Source: Kalymmatonema hyalinum WJT4-NPBG1 (GTDB lineage: Bacteria > Cyanobacteriota > Cyanobacteriia > Cyanobacteriales > Nostocaceae). Taken from it: 64,000 nucleotides of DNA. The notes under the pieces are model-generated. The model did not search any database. It saw only the letters and a list, made by a program, of their open reading frames with translations, and was not told where the DNA came from. The stretch spans positions 1 to 64,000 of the forward strand of contig JAHHIB010000034.1 in assembly GCA_019359075.1 (NCBI GenBank), read 5' to 3'. Shown in pieces: positions 39,901 to 46,599 of the stretch. How positions within the stretch are numbered: position 1 is the first letter of the stretch; the number at the start of each line of letters is the position of its first letter. A program made the translations under genes and the position numbers.

Positions 39901-39980
39901 AAATAGCCAAAGAACAAACTTATCAAAACACATTGCAACAAAAGTTATCCAACATTAAGCGCAAGTCAAATAGTAAATAA
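33966..39980 (+). CDS. PKS-NRPS hybrid KS-AT-KR-ACP-C
   Basis: 2004 residues, starting 4 bp after the previous stop and so probably translationally coupled. KS has C179 (TACSTS), H315 (EAHGTGT) and NIGHLDAAAG. AT has S627 (GHSIGEY) and HAFHS, indicating malonyl-CoA; its usual FPGQG motif reads FSPQG. KR appears intact: GGLGGIGLVLAEYLA, the catalytic Lys in APKVKG, Ser in CSSMNAILGG, and Tyr and Asn in DYCAANAF. ACP Ser is S1476 (LGGHSLLA). It ends in a C domain with HHIISDG (H1667, H1668). It should add a C2 unit with a beta-hydroxyl to the peptidyl-Gly, then condense it with the amino acid held by the next NRPS. The KS is clearly a paralogue of the KS at 12790. Confidence 0.93.
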   Translation: MKDEMNGSEIAIIGIAGRFPGAKNVEEFWKNIKNGVESISFFTDEELLSSGIDSAVVSDSNYVKARGVLEDAEFFDAAFFDLNPREAEITDPQHRLFLESANVALENAGYNSQNYSGSIGVYAGASLSGYLLNVYLNQNIIESVDSHQLTIGGDKDYLTTRVSYKLNLEGPSYTVQTACSTSLVAVHLACQSLLSGECDMALAGGVRINSSRKAGYFYKEGGIGSKDGHCRAFDAKAQGTVSGEGVGIVVLKRLEDALADGDSIHAVIKGSAINNDGSFKVSYTAPRIDSQAKVIRTAQVIAEVEPETITYIEAHGTGTSLGDPIEIAALTQAFRSSTEKKGFCAIGSVKTNIGHLDAAAGVTGLIKTVLALKHKQIPPSLHFEEPNPQIDFANSPFYVSTSLSEWKSNGTPRRAGVSSFGIGGTNAHVILEEAPAVEPSGHSRPWQLLLLSAKTNTALETATANLANYFQQNPNLNLADVAHTLGVGRLAFDHRRMVVCQHLNGAVKALSTLDPQQVFTHYQKPCNRPVVFMFSPQGAQYVNMGRELYQSELTFTEQVDYCAELLKPHLGLDIRHVLYPSAAQTQEATQQLTQTAITQPTLFVIEYALAKLWMEWGVRPEAMIGHSIGEYVAATIAGVFSLEDALALVAKRGRLMQQLPKGAMLSVQLNESEVQLLLGAELSLAGSNAPSTCVVSGPTEAIDELQQKLVKKGVGCRRLHTSHAFHSQMMDPIIDTYTQELQKVKLNPPQIPFVSNVSGTWITTAQACDPNYWARHLRQPVRFSEGITELLKTRERILLEVGPGRTLSTFARQHQITELVVLTSIRHPQEQQSDVAFLLNTLGRLWLFGVKVDWSGFYAHERRYHIPLPTYPFERQRYWIEPGGRPKNVESKNSQKLPIADWFYIPCWKQSIPLKALKGRELAKQKLCWLVFVDAYKVGSQIAKRLEVEGHDVITVILGDQFTKVSERVYAINPQRRDDYDALIQAVQVCNLTPQAIAHFWSITPNNQTNSEIEILETSQHLGFWCLLFLAQALSKQNITDSLPITVVTNNLYDVTGEEHLCPQKATVLGPCKVIGQEYPNISCRNIDIVIPASEMCLEEKLIDQLLAELTASSDAVVAYRGQYRWVQTFEAVQLDAAIKERTPLISGGVYLITGGLGGIGLVLAEYLARTVQAKLVLIGRSSLPEKDQWAQWLATYDDQDAVSNKIRKVQALENLGAEVLIINADVANYGQMQAAIAQALQQFGAINGVIHAAGIAGGGMIQLKAPEIAKSVLAPKVKGTLVLDALLRDVKLDFLVLCSSMNAILGGFGQVDYCAANAFLDAFAHRDRKRGSFTVAVNWDAWQQVGMAVNTALPDALKHKRQESLKTGIVPQEGTEAFSRILQSGLSQVIVSTKDFQTVLQQYSSKSLEKELALLEEKLAEAKFSQSTHPRPNLGNDYVAPRNEVEEAIAEIWQQFLGIEQVGIHDNFFELGGHSLLATQVISRLRKVFQVELPLRCLFESPTIAKLAETIEKTMKAGQGLMAPPIAPVPREKNLPLSFAQQRLWFLNQLAPHDTSYNISTTVRLIGSLNVPALEQSLNEIVRRHEVLRTTFTTVNGQPVQVIAPTLTLAVPVVDFSEILDNKQQNIHTIAKEEAEKPFALDKSPLLRVTLLRLGEADNVVLFTMHHIISDGWSMGVIIREIATLYEAFCLGKSSPLPELPIQYADFAVWQRQWLQGEVLETQLAYWKQQLGNNLPVLKLPTDCPRPAVQTHRGARQSLRLDKTLSEALKKLTTEEGVTLFMTLLAAFVILLHYYSEQDDIVVGTDVANRNQAETEGLIGFFVNQLVLRTYLGGNPNFRELLGRVRDCTLGAYAHQDLPFDKLVEVLNPERQLSHTPLFQVKIILQNTPIQPLELSSLTLSPLEVENTTVTHDLLLELMDTEQGITGLLKYNTDLFEQSSITRMLEHFQTILRNVVTEPNVKLNELKTVLMQVDKQQQIAKEQTYQNTLQQKLSNIKRKSNSK

Positions 39981-39992
39981 TGATATCAGTTC

Positions 39993-40048
39993 GTAGTGAG
40001 GACTTTAGTCCTCTTTGCCGACAAACCAAGGACTGAAGTCCTTACTAC
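39993..40048. repeat. Palindromic intergenic repeat (GTAGTGAGGAC...GTCCTTACTAC)
   Basis: Two arms of 21 bp match in about 18 positions in inverted orientation (39993-40013 and 40028-40048), each containing its own smaller palindrome GGACTTTAGTCC or GGACTGAAGTCC. A related element with the same outer ends lies at 45709-45768. It looks like a dispersed cyanobacterial REP/MITE-type hairpin and could attenuate transcription between the PKS and the hydroxylase gene. Confidence 0.75.
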
Positions 40049-40153
40049 AAATAAGTTTTATTATGGGCAATTAAGCGAACATGATATCACTTGTATTTCC
40101 TTTGTGTTTCTTTTTTGGCGGTTCGTTAAAGAAAATATCATCAGGAGACAATC

Positions 40154-41182
40154 ATGAAAAATTCCCTAAATCTGGGAACGATGAAACGAAAAGCTGTGAG
40201 CATATCCCCAGAAGAATTGATAAAAACAGAATTTTTCCAGCCGGGAACAAACTTTCCTTTAGTGATAAAACCAGCCATAAAAGGTGTTAATTTACTAAAC
40301 TGGGCCCAAAGCAATCGGGAATTCATTCAAAATGAATTATTAAAATATGGAGCAATACTTTTTCGTGGTTTCAATGTCAAAACAGTAGATGAATTTGAGC
40401 AGATTATCGCAGCTATTTACAAAGAAGCGATGGAATATCGCTATCGGGCATCGCCTCGTACTCAAGTGGGTGGTAGAATTTATACATCAACCGATTACCC
40501 TGCGGAACAAAGCATCTTTCCCCACAATGAGCATGCATATTCTCCTACATTTCCGTTAAAAATATTCTTTTTTTGCATGACTCCAGCACAGGAAGGCGGA
40601 GAAACCCCGATTGGTAGTTGTCGAAAAGTTTTTGAGCGCATTCATCCAGAAATACGCGATCGCTTTATTGAAAAGAAAGTGATGTACATGCGTAACTTTG
40701 GCGATGGATTTGGTCTTCCTTGGCAAACTGTATTTCAAACAACAGACAAAATTAAGGTAGAAGAGTATTGCCATAGCAATGGAATTGAGTTTGAATGGAA
40801 AGATGGTGATAGATTAAGAACTCGCCAAGTAGGACCAGCGGTTATCAAACATCCTCGAACAGGCGAAATGGTCTGGTTCAATCACGCGACTTTTTTCCAC
40901 GTTTCCACATTGGAACCAACAATACGCGATTCGTTGTTGAAAAATTTTCCAGAAGAAGACTTACCAACTAACACATATTATGGGGATGGTTCTCCAATTG
41001 AGCCATCAGTGTTAGCTCATCTCCAAGAAGCTTATCAACAGGAAATGATCACCTTTTCCTGGCAAAAAGGAGATGTATTGATGCTGGACAATATGTTATC
41101 AATACATGCCCGCAAGCCATTTGTCCCTCCAAGAAAAATTTTAGTAGGAATGGCTGAACCTTATACTCCCCAACACATTTAA
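40154..41182 (+). CDS. SyrP-like Fe(II)/2-oxoglutarate beta-hydroxylase, stand-alone
   Basis: 342 residues, preceded by AGGAGA. The TauD/TfdA fold is shown by YGAILFRGFNVKTVDEF, metal ligands H124-N-E126 (FPHNEHAYSP) and H318 (SIHARKP), PAQEGGETPIGSCRKVFERI, and NTYYGDGSPIE. It is homologous over its length to the hydroxylase domain fused at the end of the NRPS at 21894 (shared FPLVIKP/FPLVIHP, NREFI, GAILFRGFNV, FPLKI-FFC, LDNM). SyrP-type enzymes hydroxylate the beta-carbon of carrier-bound Asp (or His in some pyoverdine systems). The next gene, 19 bp on, opens with a C* domain and has a His-like A-domain code, so carrier-bound His is the likely substrate (inference). Confidence 0.9.
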   Translation: MKNSLNLGTMKRKAVSISPEELIKTEFFQPGTNFPLVIKPAIKGVNLLNWAQSNREFIQNELLKYGAILFRGFNVKTVDEFEQIIAAIYKEAMEYRYRASPRTQVGGRIYTSTDYPAEQSIFPHNEHAYSPTFPLKIFFFCMTPAQEGGETPIGSCRKVFERIHPEIRDRFIEKKVMYMRNFGDGFGLPWQTVFQTTDKIKVEEYCHSNGIEFEWKDGDRLRTRQVGPAVIKHPRTGEMVWFNHATFFHVSTLEPTIRDSLLKNFPEEDLPTNTYYGDGSPIEPSVLAHLQEAYQQEMITFSWQKGDVLMLDNMLSIHARKPFVPPRKILVGMAEPYTPQHI

Positions 41183-41201
41183 CTGACACAGAGGTAGAAA
41201 T

Positions 41202-44200
41202 ATGCAAGCAGAAAGTATGGAGGGGTTTCGACTTTCACCTCAACAAGAGCATCTATGGTTACTGCAACAAATTGATAAAAGTGGGGCTTATCGTAGCGAT
41301 TGTGCAATTTTGATTGAAGGTGATGTCGATATAAATAATTTAGAATTGGCATTACAAGATGTTGTCAATCGCCATGAGATACTTCGCACCTATTTTCCTT
41401 GTCTGTCTGGAATGACTATTCCAGTACAGGTAATTACAAATGGCAAAATAATATTAGAAACACACAATCTTAGTAGTTTGAATCCTCAAGAAAAAGAGGC
41501 TAAGATTGAGGCAATGTTTCAGGAATTGAGCCAGCTACCTTTTGACTTTGAGCAAGGTTCAATTTTACATACATCCCTGGTGACTCTATCGCCAGAGAAG
41601 CATCTGTTGTTTATTAGTTTGCCCGCTATTTGCGGAGACAGTGCAAGTCTGAATAATTTGGTGCAAGAAGTTGCTATTTCCTACTTAGCCAAATTACGCG
41701 GGGAACTATCTGATGAACCGCTGCAATACGCAGATTTTTCGGAATGGCAGAATCAAATACTTGAAGCTGAGGAGACAGAAATAGGAAGAGAATATTGGCG
41801 CAAGCAAGACTTCTCTGCTGTTGAAACTTTAAAGCTTCCTTATGAAAGCCATATTTATGAAAAACAGAAATTTGAACCAAAATTAGTAAATTTAATAATT
41901 GCTCCTGAACTGGTAGCAAACATCAAAGTATTAGCCCAAAAGTATAACACTTCTGCTTCTATATTTTATTTAACTTGCTGGCTGGTTCTGCTCGGGCGGC
42001 TTATTGGACAATCCGAGATGATAGTTGGCAAAGCTGTCGATGGCAGGAAATATGAGGAACTCAAAGGAGCTTTGGGGCTGTTTGCCAAATATTTACCACT
42101 TCATTGTCATTTAGAAGATAATTTACAGTTTGGTCAAATTTTACAGCAAATTCATGAATCTGTAGAATATATCTACAAATGGCAGGAGTGTTTTACTTGG
42201 GAAGAAATATCGGAGTCGGATGCCAAATCCGTGAACTTGCCTTTTTTCCCTCTTGGCTTTGATTTTGAGGAAGAAGACGCGAAGTATGACGCGGGTAATA
42301 TAACATTTTCAATTTACAAACGTTACGTTTGTATTGAGCGTTTCCAAATAAAGCTCTCTTGTAGGCGAAGGGATGATATTCTAAGTGCAGAGTTTCATTA
42401 TGATTCCAACCTGTTTTGTGCCAAAGATATTGAAGGTTTAGCAGAGCAATTTCACAAGTTAGTAGAAAGTGCTGCAAATAATCCAGAAGCTGCAATTAGC
42501 AAGTTGGAGATTTTGGGCGATCGCCACCTTCATCAACTTCTTGTCGAGTTCAACCAAACACAGGCTGATTACCCAAAAGACAAGTGTATCCACCAGTTAT
42601 TTGAGGAACAGGTACAGCGTACACCAAACAATATTGCCGTTGCGTTTGAAAACCAGCAACTCACGTATGCTGAACTAAACGCGCGTGCAAATCAACTGGC
42701 TCACTACTTGCAAAGAGTAGGTGTGGAACCAGACGTACTGGTGGGAATTTGTGTCGAGCGTTCTGTTGAAATGCTCGTTGGTATCCTTGGCATTCTCAAA
42801 GCTGGCGCAGCTTATGTACCACTTGACCCAACCTATCCTCAAGAGCGCTTAAGCTTCATATTACAGGATACCCAAACATCTGTGTTATTGACTCAGCAGC
42901 ATTTGCTGGTCAGATCCCCGCAGGGGGATCATCTTCACAACCCTAAGACAATTTGCAATTCGATGGAGTACACTCTGACCTCTCCCCAACCCCTCTCCTA
43001 CAAGGAGAGGGGCTTTCCCCCAACGCTAGTAGGAAAGGAGGTTAGGGGGTTAGGTCTTGTGTTTGATTCAACTGACTACCCTAAGACAATTTGCTTGGAC
43101 ACAGACTGGGAAACCATTGCTTGCGAAAGCAACGAAAATCCCACTTTGAGGACGTGCGCCGAAAACTTAGCTTATGTAATCTACACCTCCGGTTCTACAG
43201 GCAAAGCTAAAGGAGTGCAGATTACACATAAAAACCTAGTTCACTCAACAACTGCTCGTATTGCTTACTATCAGGAAAGAGTTACCAGCTTTTTATTGCT
43301 TTCGTCGTTTGCTTTTGATAGTTCGGTAGCAGGTATTTTCTGGACACTTTGCTCTGGAGGAATTCTCTACCTTCCCCAAGAAGGTTTACAACGGGAAGTA
43401 CCAAAACTTATTGAGTTCATTGCTCAAAATCACATTTCCCATCTCTTAAGCCTTCCCTCTCTGTATGCTCTGCTCTTAGAACACGCCAAACCCGAACAGT
43501 TAAATTCACTTCGCACCGTCATAGTTGCGGGTGAAGCTTGTCCAACAGAGTTGGTGCAACGTCACTATCAGTTGCAGTCAGAAACATCTCTGTTTAACGA
43601 GTATGGACCAACAGAAGGAACTGTTTGGAGTACCGTATACCATTGTCGCTCTCAGGATACCACAACGCAAGTATCGATTGGTCGCCCCATTGCCAACACG
43701 CAAATTTATATACTCGATTCTCATTTACATCCGGTTCCTGTTGGTGTCCCCGGTGAGCTTTGTATCAGCGGCGAAGGTTTAGCCAGAGGCTATCTTAACC
43801 AGCCAGCAATGACTGCTGCGAAATTTATTCCCAGTCCTTTTAGCAACGAAACTGGTATCCGCTTATACAAAACGGGGGATTTAGCTCGCTATCTTCCTGA
43901 TGGGAACATCGAGTTTCTTGGACGTATTGACAACCAAGTTAAAGTGCGGGGCTTCCGTATTGAATTAGGCGAGATAGAGGCGGTGCTAAATCAGCATCCA
44001 GGAGTGCGGGAAAGCGTGGTTTTGGCGCGAGAAGATGTACCAGGGGATAAACGCTTAGTTGCCTATGCGGTGCCTAACCGAGATTCAGCACCCACAATAA
44101 ATGAACTGCGCGATTTTCTCAAGGAAAAGCTACCTGAGTACATGGTGCCATCTGCTTTTGTACTCCTCAAGGAGCTACCTGTGGGCCCCAATGGTAAAGT

Positions 44201-45689
44201 GGATCGGCGATCGCTAAGAGCACCAGAGCAAGTGCGCCCAGAAGGGCTATTTGTCGCTCCCCGCACCCCAACTGAAGAGATACTGGTCAAAATTTGGGCT
44301 GAAGTCCTGAAACTTGAGCGACTTGGCATCCACGACAACTTTTTTGATTTGGGAGGACATTCTTTACTAACAACTCAACTGCTTTCCAAAGTCCGAGAAA
44401 CTTTTCAGGTGGATGTGTCTTTACGCAGTTTGTTGGAAATGCCTACTGTTGCCGGTCTAGCTGAGAAAATCGACAATATTGGCTACTCAAAACCAACTTC
44501 GACATTTGACGCAGAATCTGAAGCCGTTTTAGACCCCGCAATCCAACCAGAAACTACAGGTAAGTTTGTCACTGAACCAGCTTGTATTTTATTGACGGGA
44601 GCAACAGGCTTTTTAGGAGCTTTTTTACTCGATGAACTTCTACAGCAAACCAAAGCAGATATTTATTGCTTGGTACGTTGCCAAAATGTTGAGGAAGGTA
44701 AGAAAAAGCTACAAAGCAGTCTCGAAGCTTATTCGCTTTGGAATGAATCTTTAAGCTCCAGAATCATCCCAGTTGTCGGCAATTTGTCTGAGCGACTTTT
44801 GGGTCTCAAAGAAGAGCAATTTCAACTGATGGCACGTAAAATCGATGTCATCTATCACAATGGCGCTTGGGTTCATCATGTTTATCCATATTCTGTCCTG
44901 AAAGCAGCTAATGTGTTAGGTACTCAAGAAGTTTTGAGATTGGCAAGTCAAATCAAAGCCAAGCCCGTACATTTTATTTCTGCTTCTAGCGTTTTCTCCT
45001 CATTTGGTTTTTCTGGAGTTAAAGTCGTTCGAGAAGAGGAGAGTCTTGATGAAAGTCAATTGCCTTCTAATGGATATTCTCAGAGTAAATGGGTTGCCGA
45101 GAAGTTAGTTAAAATTGCGGGAGAAAGAGGGCTTCCCGTCTGTATTTATCGACCATCACGTATATCAGGACATAGCCAAACTGGTGTCTTTAATCCAAAT
45201 GACTTTTTGTACAAATTAATAATAGGCTGTAGCCAACTAGGAAGTGCGCCGGATAGGGACATTAGGGAGAACATAATTCCTGTTGATTATGTAAGCAAAG
45301 CTATTGTCCATTTATCAAAGCAAGAAAAATCTTTGGGAAAAGCTTTTCACCTAACTAACCCCCAGCTTCTCCACTCAAATATGCTTATCGACCAGTTTCG
45401 TTTGCTAGGATATGCAATTGAACAAATTTCCTATGAGCAGTGGCGAGCAAAGTTGCTCGATATCACTAAAGGTTCCGTAGAACATCCCTTGTATCCGTTG
45501 GTGCCATTTTTCCCTTCAAGTAACTTTGAAGATAAAACCTCTAACTCAGGAGTTTTACAGTTTGATTGCCAGAATACGTTAGATGGAATTGCAGGCACAT
45601 CTATTGGTTGTCCACCACTAGATAATCAGTTGCTTAGTACTTACTTTTCTTACTTGAAAAATCAGGGATTTTTGGACGTTTTACAGTAA
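41202..45689 (+). CDS. NRPS C*-A(His-like)-PCP-thioester reductase
   Basis: 1495 residues. The first condensation-like domain lacks the catalytic His: SLPAICGDS stands at the HHxxxDG site (P141, A142, D146). The A domain (YTSGSTGKAKG) gives D-S-A-L-I-A-E-V-W(-K), 7 of 10 identical to the bacitracin His code DSELTAEVCK; His is the best guess, with moderate certainty. Between A2 and A3 lies an in-frame 46-residue insertion from a repeat (42941-43094). PCP Ser is S1054. The C-terminus is a NAD(P)-binding thioester reductase (LLTGATGFLGAFLLDELL near 1130, YSQSKW near 1291), so release is reductive, to an aldehyde or alcohol. No thioesterase exists in the window. Confidence 0.9.
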   Translation: MQAESMEGFRLSPQQEHLWLLQQIDKSGAYRSDCAILIEGDVDINNLELALQDVVNRHEILRTYFPCLSGMTIPVQVITNGKIILETHNLSSLNPQEKEAKIEAMFQELSQLPFDFEQGSILHTSLVTLSPEKHLLFISLPAICGDSASLNNLVQEVAISYLAKLRGELSDEPLQYADFSEWQNQILEAEETEIGREYWRKQDFSAVETLKLPYESHIYEKQKFEPKLVNLIIAPELVANIKVLAQKYNTSASIFYLTCWLVLLGRLIGQSEMIVGKAVDGRKYEELKGALGLFAKYLPLHCHLEDNLQFGQILQQIHESVEYIYKWQECFTWEEISESDAKSVNLPFFPLGFDFEEEDAKYDAGNITFSIYKRYVCIERFQIKLSCRRRDDILSAEFHYDSNLFCAKDIEGLAEQFHKLVESAANNPEAAISKLEILGDRHLHQLLVEFNQTQADYPKDKCIHQLFEEQVQRTPNNIAVAFENQQLTYAELNARANQLAHYLQRVGVEPDVLVGICVERSVEMLVGILGILKAGAAYVPLDPTYPQERLSFILQDTQTSVLLTQQHLLVRSPQGDHLHNPKTICNSMEYTLTSPQPLSYKERGFPPTLVGKEVRGLGLVFDSTDYPKTICLDTDWETIACESNENPTLRTCAENLAYVIYTSGSTGKAKGVQITHKNLVHSTTARIAYYQERVTSFLLLSSFAFDSSVAGIFWTLCSGGILYLPQEGLQREVPKLIEFIAQNHISHLLSLPSLYALLLEHAKPEQLNSLRTVIVAGEACPTELVQRHYQLQSETSLFNEYGPTEGTVWSTVYHCRSQDTTTQVSIGRPIANTQIYILDSHLHPVPVGVPGELCISGEGLARGYLNQPAMTAAKFIPSPFSNETGIRLYKTGDLARYLPDGNIEFLGRIDNQVKVRGFRIELGEIEAVLNQHPGVRESVVLAREDVPGDKRLVAYAVPNRDSAPTINELRDFLKEKLPEYMVPSAFVLLKELPVGPNGKVDRRSLRAPEQVRPEGLFVAPRTPTEEILVKIWAEVLKLERLGIHDNFFDLGGHSLLTTQLLSKVRETFQVDVSLRSLLEMPTVAGLAEKIDNIGYSKPTSTFDAESEAVLDPAIQPETTGKFVTEPACILLTGATGFLGAFLLDELLQQTKADIYCLVRCQNVEEGKKKLQSSLEAYSLWNESLSSRIIPVVGNLSERLLGLKEEQFQLMARKIDVIYHNGAWVHHVYPYSVLKAANVLGTQEVLRLASQIKAKPVHFISASSVFSSFGFSGVKVVREEESLDESQLPSNGYSQSKWVAEKLVKIAGERGLPVCIYRPSRISGHSQTGVFNPNDFLYKLIIGCSQLGSAPDRDIRENIIPVDYVSKAIVHLSKQEKSLGKAFHLTNPQLLHSNMLIDQFRLLGYAIEQISYEQWRAKLLDITKGSVEHPLYPLVPFFPSSNFEDKTSNSGVLQFDCQNTLDGIAGTSIGCPPLDNQLLSTYFSYLKNQGFLDVLQ
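42941..43094. mobile_element. 138-bp MITE-like repeat inserted in frame in an A domain
   Basis: The 16-bp direct repeat CCCTAAGACAATTTGC occurs at 42941-42956 and again at 43079-43094. Between the copies lies palindromic DNA: CCTCTCCCCAACCCCTCTCC with GGAGAGGGG, and further on GGTTAGGGGGTTAGGT. The net gain is 138 bp (46 codons), so the NRPS frame is kept. The inserted residues (including SPQPLSYKERG) are unlike any A domain. The composition resembles the widespread intergenic repeats of Nostocales. The direct repeat looks like a target duplication or the trace of a slippage-type duplication. Confidence 0.8.
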
Positions 45690-45708
45690 TTGTGCGGCAC
45701 TCTTGGCT

Positions 45709-45768
45709 AGTAGTGAGTGCTGTCTTCGCTCAGAGCAAGGGTTTTAAGCGGCTCAAGCCCTTACTACA
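45709..45768. repeat. Palindromic intergenic repeat related to that at 39993
   Basis: The outer ends GTAGTGAG (45710-45717) and CTTACTAC match in inverted orientation, and the interior holds AAGGGTTTT...CAAGCCCTT. The ends are those of the element at 39993-40048. It overlaps the spurious N-terminal extension of the methyltransferase frame, which argues for the later start at 45818. Confidence 0.65.
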
Positions 45769-45817
45769 TTTAGGAGCGTTAATTTATGCCTACCTACTTA
45801 TTAAGGAAAAATGTTTT

Positions 45818-46573
45818 ATGTCTTCCAAAACTCTTTATTCTGGCTACGAGCCTCTAGCTCGAATATTTAACGAAGATTGGGCACCAGGAATTTTAAAAGA
45901 GACACTACCAGCTGTGGAAAAATTACTGCTACCACATTTACCCAAAGAAGCACATATTCTCGACCTCGGTTGCGGTACCGGACAACTAACACAACAACTG
46001 TTAGTAAAAGGGTATAAAGTAACTGGACTCGATAGCTCCCAAGGGATGTTGCGTTATGCTCGCGAGAATGCGCCCACCGGGGAATTCATCCTTGGTGACG
46101 CACGCTTCTTTGAATTTCCGCCTACCTTTGATGGGGTTGTTTCAATTGGTGCCTTCAATTATGTCATGAAGCTTGAGGAATTAACAGGGGTATTTCATAA
46201 CGTGTATGCGGCACTGTTAGAAAACGGTCTGTTCGTATTCTACGTATATTTGGAAGAAGAGTATCTGTCTAATTGGAACGGTAATATGTCTGGCAATGTT
46301 AAAGAGGAGTATGCCTGGGCTGCTAGAAATAGCTATCAACCAAAAGAGAAAATAGCTCAAATGAATTTGACCATATTCTCATTAGTAGAGGAAAACTGGC
46401 AGCGTCTAGACACTACTATTCTAGAAAGATGCTATTCCAGCGCCGAAATTAAGTCTGCTTTGGAAAATGTAGGATTTACGGAAATAAGCATCATAGATGC
46501 ACAACGTGATTTAGCAATACCTAAAAGGGCTGGTAATACCTATTTTGTTTGTCGTAAGCAAGTAAATCGGTAG
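45818..46573 (+). CDS. Class I SAM-dependent methyltransferase
   Basis: About 251 residues from MSSKTLYSGYEPLARIFNEDW. The frame is open to 45692, but those 42 codons consist of the palindromic repeat and AAGGA lies 10 bases before 45818. Motif I reads HILDLGCGTGQLTQQLL, followed by VTGLDSSQGMLRYARENAP, GDARFFEFPPTFDGVVSIGAFNYV and NGLFVFYVYLEEEY. The family acts on small molecules (methyltransferase types 11/25). It lies between the reductase-terminated NRPS and the aminotransferase, so methylation of a terminal amine or another heteroatom of the released product is plausible. The exact site is unknown. Confidence 0.88.
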   Translation: MSSKTLYSGYEPLARIFNEDWAPGILKETLPAVEKLLLPHLPKEAHILDLGCGTGQLTQQLLVKGYKVTGLDSSQGMLRYARENAPTGEFILGDARFFEFPPTFDGVVSIGAFNYVMKLEELTGVFHNVYAALLENGLFVFYVYLEEEYLSNWNGNMSGNVKEEYAWAARNSYQPKEKIAQMNLTIFSLVEENWQRLDTTILERCYSSAEIKSALENVGFTEISIIDAQRDLAIPKRAGNTYFVCRKQVNR

Positions 46574-46599
46574 GCATAAAAAAGCAAAACAAAAATTTT

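Noticed and set aside
40081-40290. 69-codon plus-strand frame before the hydroxylase
   Set aside because: It overlaps the hydroxylase gene in another frame, has no ribosome site and its composition is not protein-like.
45692-45817. N-terminal extension of the methyltransferase
   Set aside because: It translates a palindromic intergenic repeat; a better ribosome site lies before 45818.
6371-46573. Calling the locus a known cyanochelin cluster by name
   Set aside because: Domain order and tailoring genes differ from what I recall of cyanochelin A (oxazole/phenolate tail), and no alignment can be run here.
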